Assembly: GCF_042682545.1 (NCBI RefSeq)
Contig: NZ_JBHUHQ010000021.1
From: Ornithinibacillus salinisoli
GTDB lineage: Bacteria; Bacillota; Bacilli; Bacillales; Amphibacillaceae
Length of the DNA: 64,000 bases
Direction: 5' to 3' (one strand)
Shown here piece after piece: positions 8,269-17,297 of this stretch. Position numbers and translations under genes: made by a program. Each line of letters starts with the position of its first letter. Within the stretch, counting starts at the first letter, position 1. Under the pieces are notes generated by a model. The model was not told the origin of the DNA and did not search any database. It was given only the letters and a program-made list of their open reading frames with translations.

Positions 8269-9732
8269 TTATTTTACAGGTTGACGATAATTATTTTTAG
8301 GGTGAACTATACTAGGTCGGCTATTTGTCCTTGGTACAGGAATTCGTATCAGAATGTGTAGCAACGCCGTCGCATTAAATGGAATTAGCGGCCACATGTA
8401 AGGTGTGCGAATAGAACGCAAATTGGCTAAATAGACTATAAATAGCGTAAAACTTATTAAAAACCCTATTAGACCGAATATTGCAGTTGATAGCACTAAA
8501 AATACATTTGCAATCTTATTTGCTACGCTTAATTCATAGCTAGGTGTTACGTACGAACCAATCGCACTGATGGATATATATAAAATTACTTCTGGGCTGA
8601 ACATCCCGACATCAATAGCAATTTGTCCAATTAACACAGCAGCAATCAAGCCCATAGCAGTTGATAATGCAGTTGGCGTATGAATTGCTGCCATCCTTAA
8701 AAATTCAATGCCAATTATCCCTAAAACAATTTGCATAACAATCGGTACATTTCCTACATCATTAGGGCCAATAAAAGTTAATGCCTTTGGTAGTAGTGAA
8801 GGATCAATGACAAATAGCAACCACACAGGTAACAAAAATAGCGATGCAAAGATAGCTAGAAATCGTGCCCATCTTATAAATGTTCCAACCATAGGAACTT
8901 GTCTATGTTCCTCAGCGTGTTGCACATGGTGAAAAAATGTTGTTGGTAGAATAATCACACTTGGGGAGGTATCAACTAGAATGAGTACATGACCTTCTAA
9001 TAAATGACTTGCAGCCACATCTGGTCTTTCCGTGTACCTCACTAGCGGATATGGATTCCAATTGCGACCAACGATATATTCTTCCAACGTTTTTTCAGCC
9101 ATCGATATTCCATCAATTTCTATCTTATCAATTTTATCTTTGATTAATTTAACCAATCCTGGATCCGCGATATCCTTAATATAACTAACACAAACATCTG
9201 TTTTCGACCGTTCTCCAACCTTTAACATTTCGTGACGTAATCGTGTATCACGTATTCTTCTTCTGGTGAGTGCTGTATTCTCTACTATATTTTCTGTAAA
9301 TCCATCTCGAGATCCCCTAACCACGCGTTCTGTATCAGGCTCTTCCGGGGTACGTCCAGGATAACTACGCGTATCTACAACAAACGCATACTTCTCTCCA
9401 TCAATAAATACTACGATTAAACCTGATAGGATTTGATCTACAGCATCATCCATGGACTTAATCGTTTCAACTTGTTGATGAATTAATCTGTTTTCTACGA
9501 TTTCAGGTACTTTTCGTTTATTTGTCTCATGATCATTCATATTCACAAGCTCTTTAATTAGCTCTTGAACAATAAGACTATCTACTAACCCTGTGAGATA
9601 ATAAAGCTGAATACTTTTCTTTAATAAGAATACTTCTCGAAAACCAACATCATATGAAGTACCGACACCAACTCTTTCTTTCATATATGCTAAGTTATCA
9701 TTGATTTTCGGAGATATTGGACTTTTACTCAA
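8269..9732 (-). CDS. spoVAF: spore germination/GerA-family protein SpoVAF
   Basis: This 487-residue protein has a GerA-type N-terminal cytosolic region (about 1-280, including YIKDIADPGLV and VRYTERPDVAA), then about five membrane segments and a short basic tail. In B. subtilis SpoVAF is the last gene of the spoVA operon, sits in the inner spore membrane and works with FigP to boost germination. The start is a TTG with AGGAG nine bases upstream. Here it follows spoVAB directly, with the usual spoVAC, D and E genes absent. Confidence 0.88.
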   Translation of the reverse strand: MSKSPISPKINDNLAYMKERVGVGTSYDVGFREVFLLKKSIQLYYLTGLVDSLIVQELIKELVNMNDHETNKRKVPEIVENRLIHQQVETIKSMDDAVDQILSGLIVVFIDGEKYAFVVDTRSYPGRTPEEPDTERVVRGSRDGFTENIVENTALTRRRIRDTRLRHEMLKVGERSKTDVCVSYIKDIADPGLVKLIKDKIDKIEIDGISMAEKTLEEYIVGRNWNPYPLVRYTERPDVAASHLLEGHVLILVDTSPSVIILPTTFFHHVQHAEEHRQVPMVGTFIRWARFLAIFASLFLLPVWLLFVIDPSLLPKALTFIGPNDVGNVPIVMQIVLGIIGIEFLRMAAIHTPTALSTAMGLIAAVLIGQIAIDVGMFSPEVILYISISAIGSYVTPSYELSVANKIANVFLVLSTAIFGLIGFLISFTLFIVYLANLRSIRTPYMWPLIPFNATALLHILIRIPVPRTNSRPSIVHPKNNYRQPVK

Positions 9733-9797
9733 GTTTACTCACTCCTAATACCTTGTGCAATTTATACGAGGCAATGAATTGGTAATCGCAATCTGTC

Positions 9798-10226
9798 TTA
9801 CCTTACTAATATTAGCCATTGAAACAAAGATCCAGCAATCTTACCGAAAACGACAGCCATTAATAACCATAATAATTGCCGCTCCAGTCCTATTCGTTTG
9901 GTTATTATCGGGAATACATTTAATACTTCGGTTAATGCAGCTGCTAGCATGCCATTAAACACGCCATGAAATACTCCCCAAATTAATAGTGTAACGAACG
10001 GTTGATTCCAGGAAACATCGGTAAATGATAAATAAGTACCAAAAATGGAGCCACCAATAACACAACCAATTAGCACTTTAATTAAACGATTTCCCTTGGT
10101 TAACTGAATTAAGCGAGGAATAATGCCTAACACTGTTAAAAAAGCTACAAAACCACTACCTACAGCAAGCCCCCCAGCAAATCCAATAAAAATTTGTATC
10201 GTATTAACGAGAATAGTCTGTATCAT
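9798..10226 (-). CDS. spoVAB: stage V sporulation protein AB
   Basis: This 142-residue membrane protein has about four hydrophobic helices and the SpoVAB-typical start IQIFIGFAGGLAVGSGFVAF. It overlaps the end of spoVAA by 23 nt and has no strong ribosome site, so it is probably translationally coupled. SpoVA proteins move dipicolinic acid into the developing spore and out at germination; the individual role of AB is not known. Length matches the family. Confidence 0.88.
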   Translation of the reverse strand: MIQTILVNTIQIFIGFAGGLAVGSGFVAFLTVLGIIPRLIQLTKGNRLIKVLIGCVIGGSIFGTYLSFTDVSWNQPFVTLLIWGVFHGVFNGMLAAALTEVLNVFPIITKRIGLERQLLWLLMAVVFGKIAGSLFQWLILVR

Positions 10227-10821
10227 TTAACTTGTTTTCATGATGAATAATGTAATGATCTAGGGCTTGCTGGTAGTTAAAAATTTCAACTTCAAGAGGA
10301 CTTGGCTCTTCATTAAATCGTTTATTAAACCAATGATTAAAAAATAGCAGCATCCCAACACCAAGGCCAATGGAATAAGGAATTTGAATCCATAATGGAA
10401 ACTTATTCTCTCTGCCTGTTAATAAAAAATGTAATTTTTGATGGACTTCTTGCATACTGACATCATAATGAAAATTCATGATTGTCATCGCAGTTCCTAT
10501 AAATAATAGGATCCATACAAAGCTAATTATTAATGTAGAAGGTAATTTCCTTTGCTTGTATATCCGTACAATTGTCTGTGTTGGACCAACTATTTGAATT
10601 TCTATATCAGGGAATAAACGATGTAGATGTTCAATAATTAAAAAACTGTCAATAACAACCAAATCTTGGTCCTTTTCCGTAATGCGATAGATCCTCATAT
10701 TCTCCAATGCCTTTTTATGCTTTGTTTGCGTAATAATGAAGGCGATATCTTTTAACTGAAGCTCTTGCATCTTTTCTAGTTCAAGATTTTTTTTCATCCT
10801 TAAATAAACAATGTCAGCCAC
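10204..10821 (-). CDS. spoVAA: stage V sporulation protein AA
   Basis: This 205-residue protein has a soluble N-terminal half (about 1-90) and two membrane helices near 95-115 and 145-165. The start MADIVYLRMKK and length fit SpoVAA, the first gene of the spoVA operon. The GTG start has AAGGTGG eight bases upstream. A candidate forespore promoter lies just upstream at 10855-10884. Confidence 0.85.
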   Translation of the reverse strand: MADIVYLRMKKNLELEKMQELQLKDIAFIITQTKHKKALENMRIYRITEKDQDLVVIDSFLIIEHLHRLFPDIEIQIVGPTQTIVRIYKQRKLPSTLIISFVWILLFIGTAMTIMNFHYDVSMQEVHQKLHFLLTGRENKFPLWIQIPYSIGLGVGMLLFFNHWFNKRFNEEPSPLEVEIFNYQQALDHYIIHHENKLNDTDYSR

Positions 10822-10854
10822 AGATTATTCCACCTTTTCTCGTTCGATACTACA

Positions 10855-10884
10855 TAGTATTTGTATAAAAGAGAATAATTATCA
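10855..10884 (-). promoter_or_regulatory. candidate forespore (sigma-G/F) promoter of spoVAA
   Basis: On the minus strand TGATA (10880-10884) is separated by 18 bp from AATACTA (10855-10861). The latter matches six of seven positions of the sigma-G -10 CATnMTA pattern. It lies between the sigF terminator and the spoVAA start, where sigma-G reads spoVA in B. subtilis. The -35 is weak. Confidence 0.4.
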
Positions 10885-10893
10885 TAAAAAAAC

Positions 10894-10910
10894 CACCACA
10901 ATTAGTGGTG
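10894..10910 (-). terminator. terminator after sigF
   Basis: The stem CACCAC / GTGGTG with a 5-nt loop is followed on the minus strand by seven Ts. It lies just past the sigF stop and ends the spoIIA operon. Confidence 0.8.
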
Positions 10911-10914
10911 ATTT

Positions 10915-11670
10915 TTATGGATCCATTTTATTTTTCATTTCAAATAGTATTTTCTTTTCTAAACGAGAAACTTGCACCTGTGAGATACCTAATCTTTCGG
11001 CAACCTCTGATTGGGTTTTATCTTTGTAATACCGTAAATATAATATTAACCGTTCTCGCTCGTTTAACCCTCTTATTGCTTCTTGTAATGTCAGTTTATC
11101 AAACCAATTGGAATCTTGGTCTGCAATTTGATCTAAAAGCGTAATGGGATCCCCGTCATTTTCAAATACTGTTTCATGTATGGAATGAGGTGCCTTAGCA
11201 GCTTCTTGTGCATGTACTACTTCTTCTGGGCTAATTTCTAGCGCGTCCGCAATTTCATTTACCGTAGGTGACCTTCCATGCTGTTTGGTTAATTCATCTT
11301 TCTTTTTACGTATTTTATTACCAACTTCTTTTAGTGATCTACTTACCTTTACACTACCATCGTCTCGTAAGAATCGTTGAATTTCTCCAATAATCATTGG
11401 TACAGCATAAGTAGAGAATCGAACATCATATGATAAATCAAATTTATCGATAGATTTTATCAAACCAATACTTCCGATTTGAAATAGATCATCTGGGTCA
11501 TATCCTCTATTCATGAACCGTTGAACAACAGACCAAACTAAACGGATATTTCGTTCAACTAATATGTCTCTAGCATGTTTATCTCCTTGTTGACTTCTAG
11601 CTATATAATCTTTTACTTGGTCATCTGTTAAGGACTCTTTTTGCTTATTATTTTTCACATTAACGTCCAT
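10915..11670 (-). CDS. sigF: RNA polymerase sporulation sigma factor F
   Basis: This 251-residue sigma-70-family factor directs early forespore transcription. Region 2 is visible as ERNIRLVWSVVQRF and DLFQIGSIGLIKSIDKFD, region 3 as GEIQRFLRDD, and region 4 helix-turn-helix as QSEVAERLGISQVQVSRLEKK. It is the third gene of spoIIAA-spoIIAB-sigF and is held inactive by SpoIIAB. AGGGG precedes the ATG. Length and order are those of B. subtilis spoIIAC. Confidence 0.97.
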   Translation of the reverse strand: MDVNVKNNKQKESLTDDQVKDYIARSQQGDKHARDILVERNIRLVWSVVQRFMNRGYDPDDLFQIGSIGLIKSIDKFDLSYDVRFSTYAVPMIIGEIQRFLRDDGSVKVSRSLKEVGNKIRKKKDELTKQHGRSPTVNEIADALEISPEEVVHAQEAAKAPHSIHETVFENDGDPITLLDQIADQDSNWFDKLTLQEAIRGLNERERLILYLRYYKDKTQSEVAERLGISQVQVSRLEKKILFEMKNKMDP

Positions 11671-11681
11671 AGGCGCGGCCC

Positions 11682-12122
11682 CTAATTATAAACCGTTTTG
11701 CTATTAGTGAGCTGCTTCTTCATTCGAACGACCGTTCCTTCGTCCGGCTTAGATATAACCTCAACAGAATCCATAAAATTTTCGATGATCGTAAAACCCA
11801 TTCCAGATCTTTCCAAATCTGGCTTGGATGTAAATAATGGTTGTCTTGCTTCATTTATATCCTTAATCCCAATCCCATAATCTTTAATCGTTAGCTCAAT
11901 TTCTCCTTCGTACAATATACATGAAATTTCAATTTTATGATCCGGCTCATTATTATAGCCGTGGATGACAGCATTCGTTACTGCTTCTGACACAACGGTT
12001 TTAATCTCAGTCAGTTCATCCATTGTAGGATCAAGTTGTGTAACGAATGCTGCGACAGTCACCCTCGCAAACGACTCATTTTGACTTACACTTGAAAACT
12101 CAATAAACATTTCATTTTTCAT
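11682..12122 (-). CDS. spoIIAB: anti-sigma F factor and serine kinase SpoIIAB
   Basis: This 146-residue GHKL-fold kinase binds sigma F and phosphorylates SpoIIAA. The ATP site motifs are present: the N-box EAVTNAVIHG, G1 DYGIGI and G2 RSGMGF. Its ATG overlaps the spoIIAA stop by 4 nt (ATGA), giving coupled translation. The short 11-bp gap to sigF keeps all three gene products in balance. Confidence 0.97.
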   Translation of the reverse strand: MKNEMFIEFSSVSQNESFARVTVAAFVTQLDPTMDELTEIKTVVSEAVTNAVIHGYNNEPDHKIEISCILYEGEIELTIKDYGIGIKDINEARQPLFTSKPDLERSGMGFTIIENFMDSVEVISKPDEGTVVRMKKQLTNSKTVYN

Positions 12123-12472
12123 GAAGCCACCCCCAACGTTTCTAATGCAAATTCCTCGCTCTCCTCTAAACGAACGATCTTAAATAACCCCGACATTTCA
12201 AACAAACGTTTGATTGTTGGTGGGACAGAACATACTACCATTTCTCCACCCAATTGCAAAACTTCCTTGTATCTTCCAAGAACAACACCTAAACCTGAAC
12301 TATCCATAAAAGAAACGGATTCCAAGTTAAGTATGACGTGTTTTACTGAATTCGTATATAACGTTTCCTTCCATTTATCCCGCAAGTTCTCTGACTCATG
12401 GTGATCCAATTCACCGGCTAACCTTACAATAAGCACATCTTCTTTAACATTAAACGTATACGTTAAACCCAT
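12119..12472 (-). CDS. spoIIAA: anti-anti-sigma factor SpoIIAA
   Basis: This 117-residue STAS-domain protein releases sigma F from SpoIIAB when unphosphorylated. The phosphorylation site is in MDSSGLG, with Ser58 at the position known in B. subtilis. AAGGAGG gives a strong ribosome site. A sigma-H type promoter lies 33-62 bp upstream of the start, and a Spo0A-like box lies further up in the end of dacF. Confidence 0.96.
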   Translation of the reverse strand: MGLTYTFNVKEDVLIVRLAGELDHHESENLRDKWKETLYTNSVKHVILNLESVSFMDSSGLGVVLGRYKEVLQLGGEMVVCSVPPTIKRLFEMSGLFKIVRLEESEEFALETLGVAS

Positions 12473-12504
12473 TTAATTTCCTCCTTACAAATCCTTGTAA
12501 GTAT

Positions 12505-12534
12505 TGATTCTTGATTAAATGGGCAATTTCCTGC
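12505..12534 (-). promoter_or_regulatory. sigma-H promoter of the spoIIA operon
   Basis: On the minus strand GCAGGAAAT (12526-12534) matches the sigma-H -35 pattern RnAGGAWWW fully. After 12 bp comes CAAGAATCA (12505-12513), resembling RnnGAATWW. Spacing is canonical and the site lies directly ahead of spoIIAA, which sigma-H and Spo0A-P control in B. subtilis. Confidence 0.65.
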
Positions 12535-12576
12535 CTGTTGACAAAAGTAGAAGAAAATCGTGTTTTAACGTATAAA

Positions 12577-13761
12577 TTACTGAAATTTCGACAATCGTTG
12601 CAAGGATCGTTTAAATAAAGTCATAAAGGATGCTTTTTCAACATCGACTTCAACGATCAAAGGGGTTTCTGACAATATTTTATCTTCATTTTTCACCGTT
12701 AAAATACCTACCTGGTCACCTTTTTGAAGTGGAGCTTGCAGGTTTTCATCTATATCTACAGATGTCGTGATATTTTCGATAGACTCACCTTTTTTATATA
12801 TGGTACTTATCGATTGTGATGCAACAATATCAATACTTTTTTGCTCAGCCTTTAATAATTCCAAATTTGTAATTACTTGCCCTTTATCAAATAATTTTTT
12901 TGTATCAAAGTGATTAAAAGCAAAGTCTAACATATTTGAAACAGTAGCATTACGTTCTTTTGGTGTTTCCACCCCCATCACTACTGCAATAACACGCATA
13001 TCATTTTTCTTTGCTGTAGCTGTTAAGCAATACTTGGCTTCATTTGTAAATCCTGTTTTTAAGCCATCAACTCCAGGATAAAACCTTACCAATTTATTGG
13101 TATTCACTAGCCAAAATTCATCTTCTTTACCTTTACGTAAATAGTCTTCATATATAGATGTATACTCCGTTATTGATTCATACTTTAATAATTCCTTGGC
13201 GATAACGGCCATATCGTGTGACGTACTATAGTGGTCATCAGCTGGCAATCCAGATACATTCTGAAATTTCGTGTTCTTTAAATTTAGTTCTTTTAATTTA
13301 TCATTCATTCTTCCAACAAAAGCTTCTTCACTTCCAGCTATTCTTTCAGCTAAAGCAACACTAGCGTCATTTCCAGATGCAATTGCAATCCCTTTTAATA
13401 GATCATTTACAGACATTTCTTCTCCAGCTTCTAGAAAAATTTGGGATCCTCCCATAGAGGCTGCATTTTCACTAATTCTGATCATTTCGTCTTTTTTCAA
13501 ATTTCCTTTTTCTAACTCTTCCATGATTAATAAAAGGGTCATAATTTTGGTCATACTAGCAGGTGGTAATTTTTCATTTGCATTTTTATCAAACAGTACC
13601 TTGCCCGTGTCTCGCTCAATCAATATAGCAGATTTAGCATCTGGAGCAAGATCTAAAGAATCATTCGTCTCACTTGCATTACCCTCTTCTGCATACACAG
13701 ATACATTTAATGAACATATTGCAAGTAATGAAACACAAATCATTAGAGCATATTTTTTCAT
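12577..13761 (-). CDS. dacF: D-alanyl-D-alanine carboxypeptidase DacF
   Basis: This 394-residue S11 penicillin-binding protein has a signal peptide (about 1-24). Its active-site motifs are SMTK (SxxK, in PPASMTKIM), SGN (SGNDASVALAE) and KTG (DGLKTGFT). DacF is made in the forespore and modifies germ cell wall/cortex peptidoglycan. The frame extends upstream, but GGAGG nine bases before the ATG at 13761 decides the start. It precedes spoIIA as in B. subtilis, where late dacF transcripts read into spoIIA. Confidence 0.93.
   Translation of the reverse strand: MKKYALMICVSLLAICSLNVSVYAEEGNASETNDSLDLAPDAKSAILIERDTGKVLFDKNANEKLPPASMTKIMTLLLIMEELEKGNLKKDEMIRISENAASMGGSQIFLEAGEEMSVNDLLKGIAIASGNDASVALAERIAGSEEAFVGRMNDKLKELNLKNTKFQNVSGLPADDHYSTSHDMAVIAKELLKYESITEYTSIYEDYLRKGKEDEFWLVNTNKLVRFYPGVDGLKTGFTNEAKYCLTATAKKNDMRVIAVVMGVETPKERNATVSNMLDFAFNHFDTKKLFDKGQVITNLELLKAEQKSIDIVASQSISTIYKKGESIENITTSVDIDENLQAPLQKGDQVGILTVKNEDKILSETPLIVEVDVEKASFMTLFKRSLQRLSKFQ
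12587..12593 (-). promoter_or_regulatory. possible Spo0A box near spoIIA
   Basis: A perfect TGTCGAA (minus strand) lies in the last codons of dacF, about 53 bp above the sigma-H -35 of spoIIA. Spo0A-P activates spoIIA in B. subtilis from sites upstream of the promoter. A single 7-mer can occur by chance. Confidence 0.35.
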
Positions 13762-13790
13762 TGTTATACCTCCAGCAATCAATATACATT

Positions 13791-13820
13791 TAGGATTGCC
13801 ATGATTCAATAATTTTATAA
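13791..13820 (-). promoter_or_regulatory. candidate sigma-F promoter of dacF
   Basis: GGCAATCCTA (13791-13800, minus strand) fits nine of ten positions of the sigma-F -10 GGnrAnAnTW. TTATA (13816-13820) matches four of five bases of the -35, 15 bp upstream. dacF is a sigma-F gene in B. subtilis. Confidence 0.4.
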
Positions 13821-13833
13821 CTATAAGCAAGAA

Positions 13834-13859
13834 AAAGCACATGAATATTCATGTGCTTT
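13834..13859 (-). terminator. terminator after pdp
   Basis: A 26-bp perfect palindrome centred between 13846 and 13847 (stem AAAGCACATGAAT) is followed on the minus strand by Ts. It ends the deoB-punA-pdp transcript. Confidence 0.8.
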
Positions 13860-13881
13860 CAAACTCCTGTAACATTTGTGT

Positions 13882-15186
13882 TTATTCGGTTATAATTTCA
13901 TGAACGAGTAACGGTGCTTTTACGGATGATTCCACTATTTCAATACTCTCATATAGTTTGTTCTGTACCTCTTGAATATCCGATTGATTAGCGTGGATCG
14001 TTAGGAGCGGTTCACCAATTTCAACTTTATCGCCAACTTTTTTGTGTAAAACAATCCCAACTGCTAAATCAATTTCAGACTCTTTCGTTGCTCTTCCAGC
14101 ACCTAACATCATTGCTGCAGATCCGATTTGGTCTGCAATGATAGATGCAACAGTTCCACCTTTTTTAGCTGGTAATTCAACCATTTTCGAAGCTTTGGGA
14201 AGTAAGGTTGGATCTTCTGCAACACTAATATCTCCACCTTGGGAACGTAAGAATGTTTTAAATTGCTCAAACGCTTTTCCATTGTGTAAGTTTTCTTCTA
14301 ATCTAGCTTTTGCTTCATCAAGGCTATTGGCTTTATTTCCTAATACTACCATCTGACTACCTAAGGTTAAACATAATTCTGTCAAATCCTCTGGCCCCTT
14401 GCCTTGCAATGTTTCAATGGCTTCTTTCACTTCTAATGCATTGCCAATCGCATTACCTAAAGGTTGACTCATATCAGAAATGACAGCCATCGTTTTTCTT
14501 CCCACATGATTACCGATAGAAACCATTGCTTTTGCTAATTCCTTCGCATCATTTAAATCCTTCATGAATGCTCCAGCACCTGTTTTTACATCTAGAACTA
14601 TCGCATCCGCACCGGCAGCAATTTTTTTACTCATAATAGAACTAGCTATTAATGGGATAGAATTTACTGTAGCTGTGACATCCCTTAAACTATATAATTT
14701 TTTATCGGCAGGAGTTAAGTTACCTGATTGGCCAATTACGGCAACTTTGTTTTGATTTACAAGGGATATAAATTCATCATTTGTAATCTCCACATGAAAT
14801 CCTGGGACGGATTCTAATTTATCAATCGTACCACCAGTATGTCCTAACCCTCTCCCACTCATTTTAGCAACTGGAACACCTAAGGATGCTACTAATGGTG
14901 CCAAAATTAATGTTGTTGTATCGCCCACTCCACCTGTAGAGTGCTTATCAACTTTAATCCCTGATATTTCGGACAGGTCGATTTGGTCACCTGACTGAAC
15001 CATTACAGTTGTTAATATAGCTCTTTCTTTTTCCGTCATGTCTTGAAAGTAAATAGCCATTAATAGTGCACTAACCTGATAATCAGGGATATCTCCCTTC
15101 GTATAGCCATTAATAAAAAACTGTATTTCTTCGTCAGTTAATTCTTTTCCATCACGTTTATTTTCGATGATGTCGTACATTCTCAT
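13882..15186 (-). CDS. pdp: pyrimidine-nucleoside phosphorylase
   Basis: This 434-residue enzyme splits uridine, deoxyuridine and thymidine with phosphate into base and (deoxy)ribose-1-phosphate. The glycine-rich phosphate-binding run KHSTGGVGD lies at residues 81-89. It is followed by KMSGRGLGHTGGTIDKLE and SSIMSKKIAAGADAIVLDVK, all family signatures. The ATG at 15186 has GAGG nine bases upstream; an in-frame ATG at 15195 sits on that ribosome site. It is the last gene of the salvage operon with punA and deoB. Confidence 0.95.
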   Translation of the reverse strand: MRMYDIIENKRDGKELTDEEIQFFINGYTKGDIPDYQVSALLMAIYFQDMTEKERAILTTVMVQSGDQIDLSEISGIKVDKHSTGGVGDTTTLILAPLVASLGVPVAKMSGRGLGHTGGTIDKLESVPGFHVEITNDEFISLVNQNKVAVIGQSGNLTPADKKLYSLRDVTATVNSIPLIASSIMSKKIAAGADAIVLDVKTGAGAFMKDLNDAKELAKAMVSIGNHVGRKTMAVISDMSQPLGNAIGNALEVKEAIETLQGKGPEDLTELCLTLGSQMVVLGNKANSLDEAKARLEENLHNGKAFEQFKTFLRSQGGDISVAEDPTLLPKASKMVELPAKKGGTVASIIADQIGSAAMMLGAGRATKESEIDLAVGIVLHKKVGDKVEIGEPLLTIHANQSDIQEVQNKLYESIEIVESSVKAPLLVHEIITE

Positions 15187-15201
15187 GTGTATCATCCTCT
15201 G

Positions 15202-16026
15202 TTATGAATTTGGTAAGTCACTAATTATCTTTTTCACGAAACGTAAGAAATCTTCTCTTACTTTTTCAGTTGTTTCTATAACTTCTTGGTGTGTGAGAGG
15301 TTGGTCTAAAATTCCTGCTGCCATATTAGAAATACAAGAAATACCTAAAACTCGTAATCCAGCATGACCCGCAACAGTTACTTCAGGAACGGTAGACATT
15401 CCAACTGCATCTCCACCTACTGTTCTTAACATTCTTACCTCTGCCGGAGTCTCATACACCGGTCCAGTATTACCAACATAAACACCTTCACGAACTGTAA
15501 TTCCGATTTCATTTGCACAATTCTTTGCAAACTGTATATATTCCGGATCATATACTTTCGACATGTCAGGAAAACGTGCCCCTAATTCATCATCATTAGG
15601 GCCAATTAATGGATTCGTACCCATGTTATTAATATGATCTGTAATAATCATTAAGTCCCCAGGCTCGAAGGATTCATTTATTCCCCCAGCAGCATTTGTC
15701 ACGATAATGGATTCAATGCCTAATTGTTTCATTACTCGAACAGGAAATGTAACTTGTTGCATAGAATAGCCTTCATAAAAATGAAACCTACCCTGCATTG
15801 CAATAACCTGTTTTCCTTCTAATGTTCCTATTACTAACTGTCCTTTATGTCCGGACACTGTTGATTCTGGAAAATGGGGAATATCTTTATATGAAATGAA
15901 AGTTTTATTTTCAATTTCTTCTCCTAATACACCCAAACCAGACCCAAGAATTAATCCTAGAGTTGGTGTTTTAGATAACTTTTCTTTTATAAATTGACTT
16001 GCTTCTTTAATTGATACTTGATCCAT
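15202..16026 (-). CDS. punA: purine-nucleoside phosphorylase (trimeric type)
   Basis: This 274-residue enzyme cleaves guanosine and inosine type nucleosides. Motifs are the phosphate loop LILGSGLG, GRFHFYEGYS, VTNAAGGIN, and EVRMLRTVGGDAVGMSTVPE. A start at 16038 is possible, but ATG 16026 aligns with the B. subtilis PupG N-terminus (FIK segment at the same position). It lies 17 bp after deoB and 15 bp before pdp. Confidence 0.94.
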   Translation of the reverse strand: MDQVSIKEASQFIKEKLSKTPTLGLILGSGLGVLGEEIENKTFISYKDIPHFPESTVSGHKGQLVIGTLEGKQVIAMQGRFHFYEGYSMQQVTFPVRVMKQLGIESIIVTNAAGGINESFEPGDLMIITDHINNMGTNPLIGPNDDELGARFPDMSKVYDPEYIQFAKNCANEIGITVREGVYVGNTGPVYETPAEVRMLRTVGGDAVGMSTVPEVTVAGHAGLRVLGISCISNMAAGILDQPLTHQEVIETTEKVREDFLRFVKKIISDLPNS

Positions 16027-16043
16027 TTTTACATCCATCCCTT

Positions 16044-17225
16044 TTATTTTCTTATCTCATTTAAAAAGCTTTTTCCAAACTCAGGTTTTGTTACTTGAAA
16101 GTTCTCTGCAATGGTTGCTCCAATGTCAGCAAATGTATTTCGCAAAGGAATCTCCGTTCCATCATTAATAGAAGTATGATAGACAACTAACGGAACAAAC
16201 TCACGGGTATGATCTGTACCATGATGAACAGGATCATTTCCATGATCAGCTGTAATAATTAGTAAGTCGTCAGATTGAAGCTTTTCTAATACTTCAGGTA
16301 GTCTCTTATCAAAAGCTTCTAATGCTTCTCCATAACCTTGTGGGTCGCGACGGTGTCCATACTTAGCATCGAAATCAACTAAGTTTAAGAAGCTTAAACC
16401 GTTAAAATCTTTATCCATGGATTCCACCAGTTTCGTCATACCGTCATCATTATCTGTAGTACGAATTGCCTCTGTTACACCTTCTCCATCATAGATATCA
16501 GAGATTTTGCCAATTGCAATGACATCATACTTTTCATCTTGCAACGTATTCATGACAGTACGACCAAATGGTTTAAGTGCGTAATCATGTCGATTAGAAG
16601 TACGTTCGAAAGCACCAGGTTTTCCAATGAATGGTCTCGCAATAACTCGACCAACCATATATTTTTCATCTAAAGTTAGCTCTCTTGCTATTTCACAAAT
16701 TCGATATTGCTCTTCTATCGAAATAATTTCTTCATGAGCAGCTATTTGCAAAACGGAATCTGCAGAAGTATAGACAATAAGTGCTCCAGTATTCATATGC
16801 TCTTCACCAAGTTCATCTAAGATTTCAGTTCCTGAAGCAGGTTTATTTCCAATTATTTTTCGTCCAGTCTTCTCTTCCAACGCTTCAATTAATTCAGGAG
16901 GAAATCCATCAGGAAATGTTCGAAACGGCTGTTCAATATGTAAACCCATTATTTCCCAGTGGCCTGTCATGGTGTCTTTTCCATTAGATGCCTCTTGCAT
17001 TTTCGTATAATGTGCTAATGGTTTTTCTGCTTTTTCAATCCCTTTAATTTCTCGAATATTACTTAGCCCCAATTGCCCCATATGTGGCATGTGAAGACCA
17101 TTCATATGTTCTGCAATATGGCCTAATGTATCAGCACCTGTGTCATTAAATTTATCTGCATCTGGCGCTTCACCGATTCCTACCGAATCCATTACAACTA
17201 AGAAAACTCGTTTAAAATTTTTCAT
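16044..17225 (-). CDS. deoB: phosphopentomutase
   Basis: This 393-residue alkaline-phosphatase-superfamily enzyme converts (deoxy)ribose-1-phosphate to the 5-phosphate and so links nucleoside phosphorolysis to the pentose pathway. The metal-binding and catalytic motifs are VVMDSVGIGEAPD, GKDTMTGHWE (with the phosphorylated Thr) and ITADHGNDPVHHGTDHTRE. AGGAGGTAA precedes the ATG. It is the first gene of deoB-punA-pdp; the order matches drm-pupG-pdp. Confidence 0.96.
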   Translation of the reverse strand: MKNFKRVFLVVMDSVGIGEAPDADKFNDTGADTLGHIAEHMNGLHMPHMGQLGLSNIREIKGIEKAEKPLAHYTKMQEASNGKDTMTGHWEIMGLHIEQPFRTFPDGFPPELIEALEEKTGRKIIGNKPASGTEILDELGEEHMNTGALIVYTSADSVLQIAAHEEIISIEEQYRICEIARELTLDEKYMVGRVIARPFIGKPGAFERTSNRHDYALKPFGRTVMNTLQDEKYDVIAIGKISDIYDGEGVTEAIRTTDNDDGMTKLVESMDKDFNGLSFLNLVDFDAKYGHRRDPQGYGEALEAFDKRLPEVLEKLQSDDLLIITADHGNDPVHHGTDHTREFVPLVVYHTSINDGTEIPLRNTFADIGATIAENFQVTKPEFGKSFLNEIRK

Positions 17226-17278
17226 GATATTTACCTCCTGTTGATTATATTGCCTAATATGTACGAAATATATGTTTA

Positions 17279-17297
17279 TAATCTTAGGCTAAGATTA
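17279..17297. repeat. 19-bp palindrome upstream of deoB
   Basis: TAATCTTAG G CTAAGATTA is perfectly symmetric and sits 54 bp upstream of the deoB start, abutting a copy of a dispersed repeat. It could be an operator for the salvage operon or a relic of the repeat. The neighbouring sequence does not decide between these. Confidence 0.5.
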
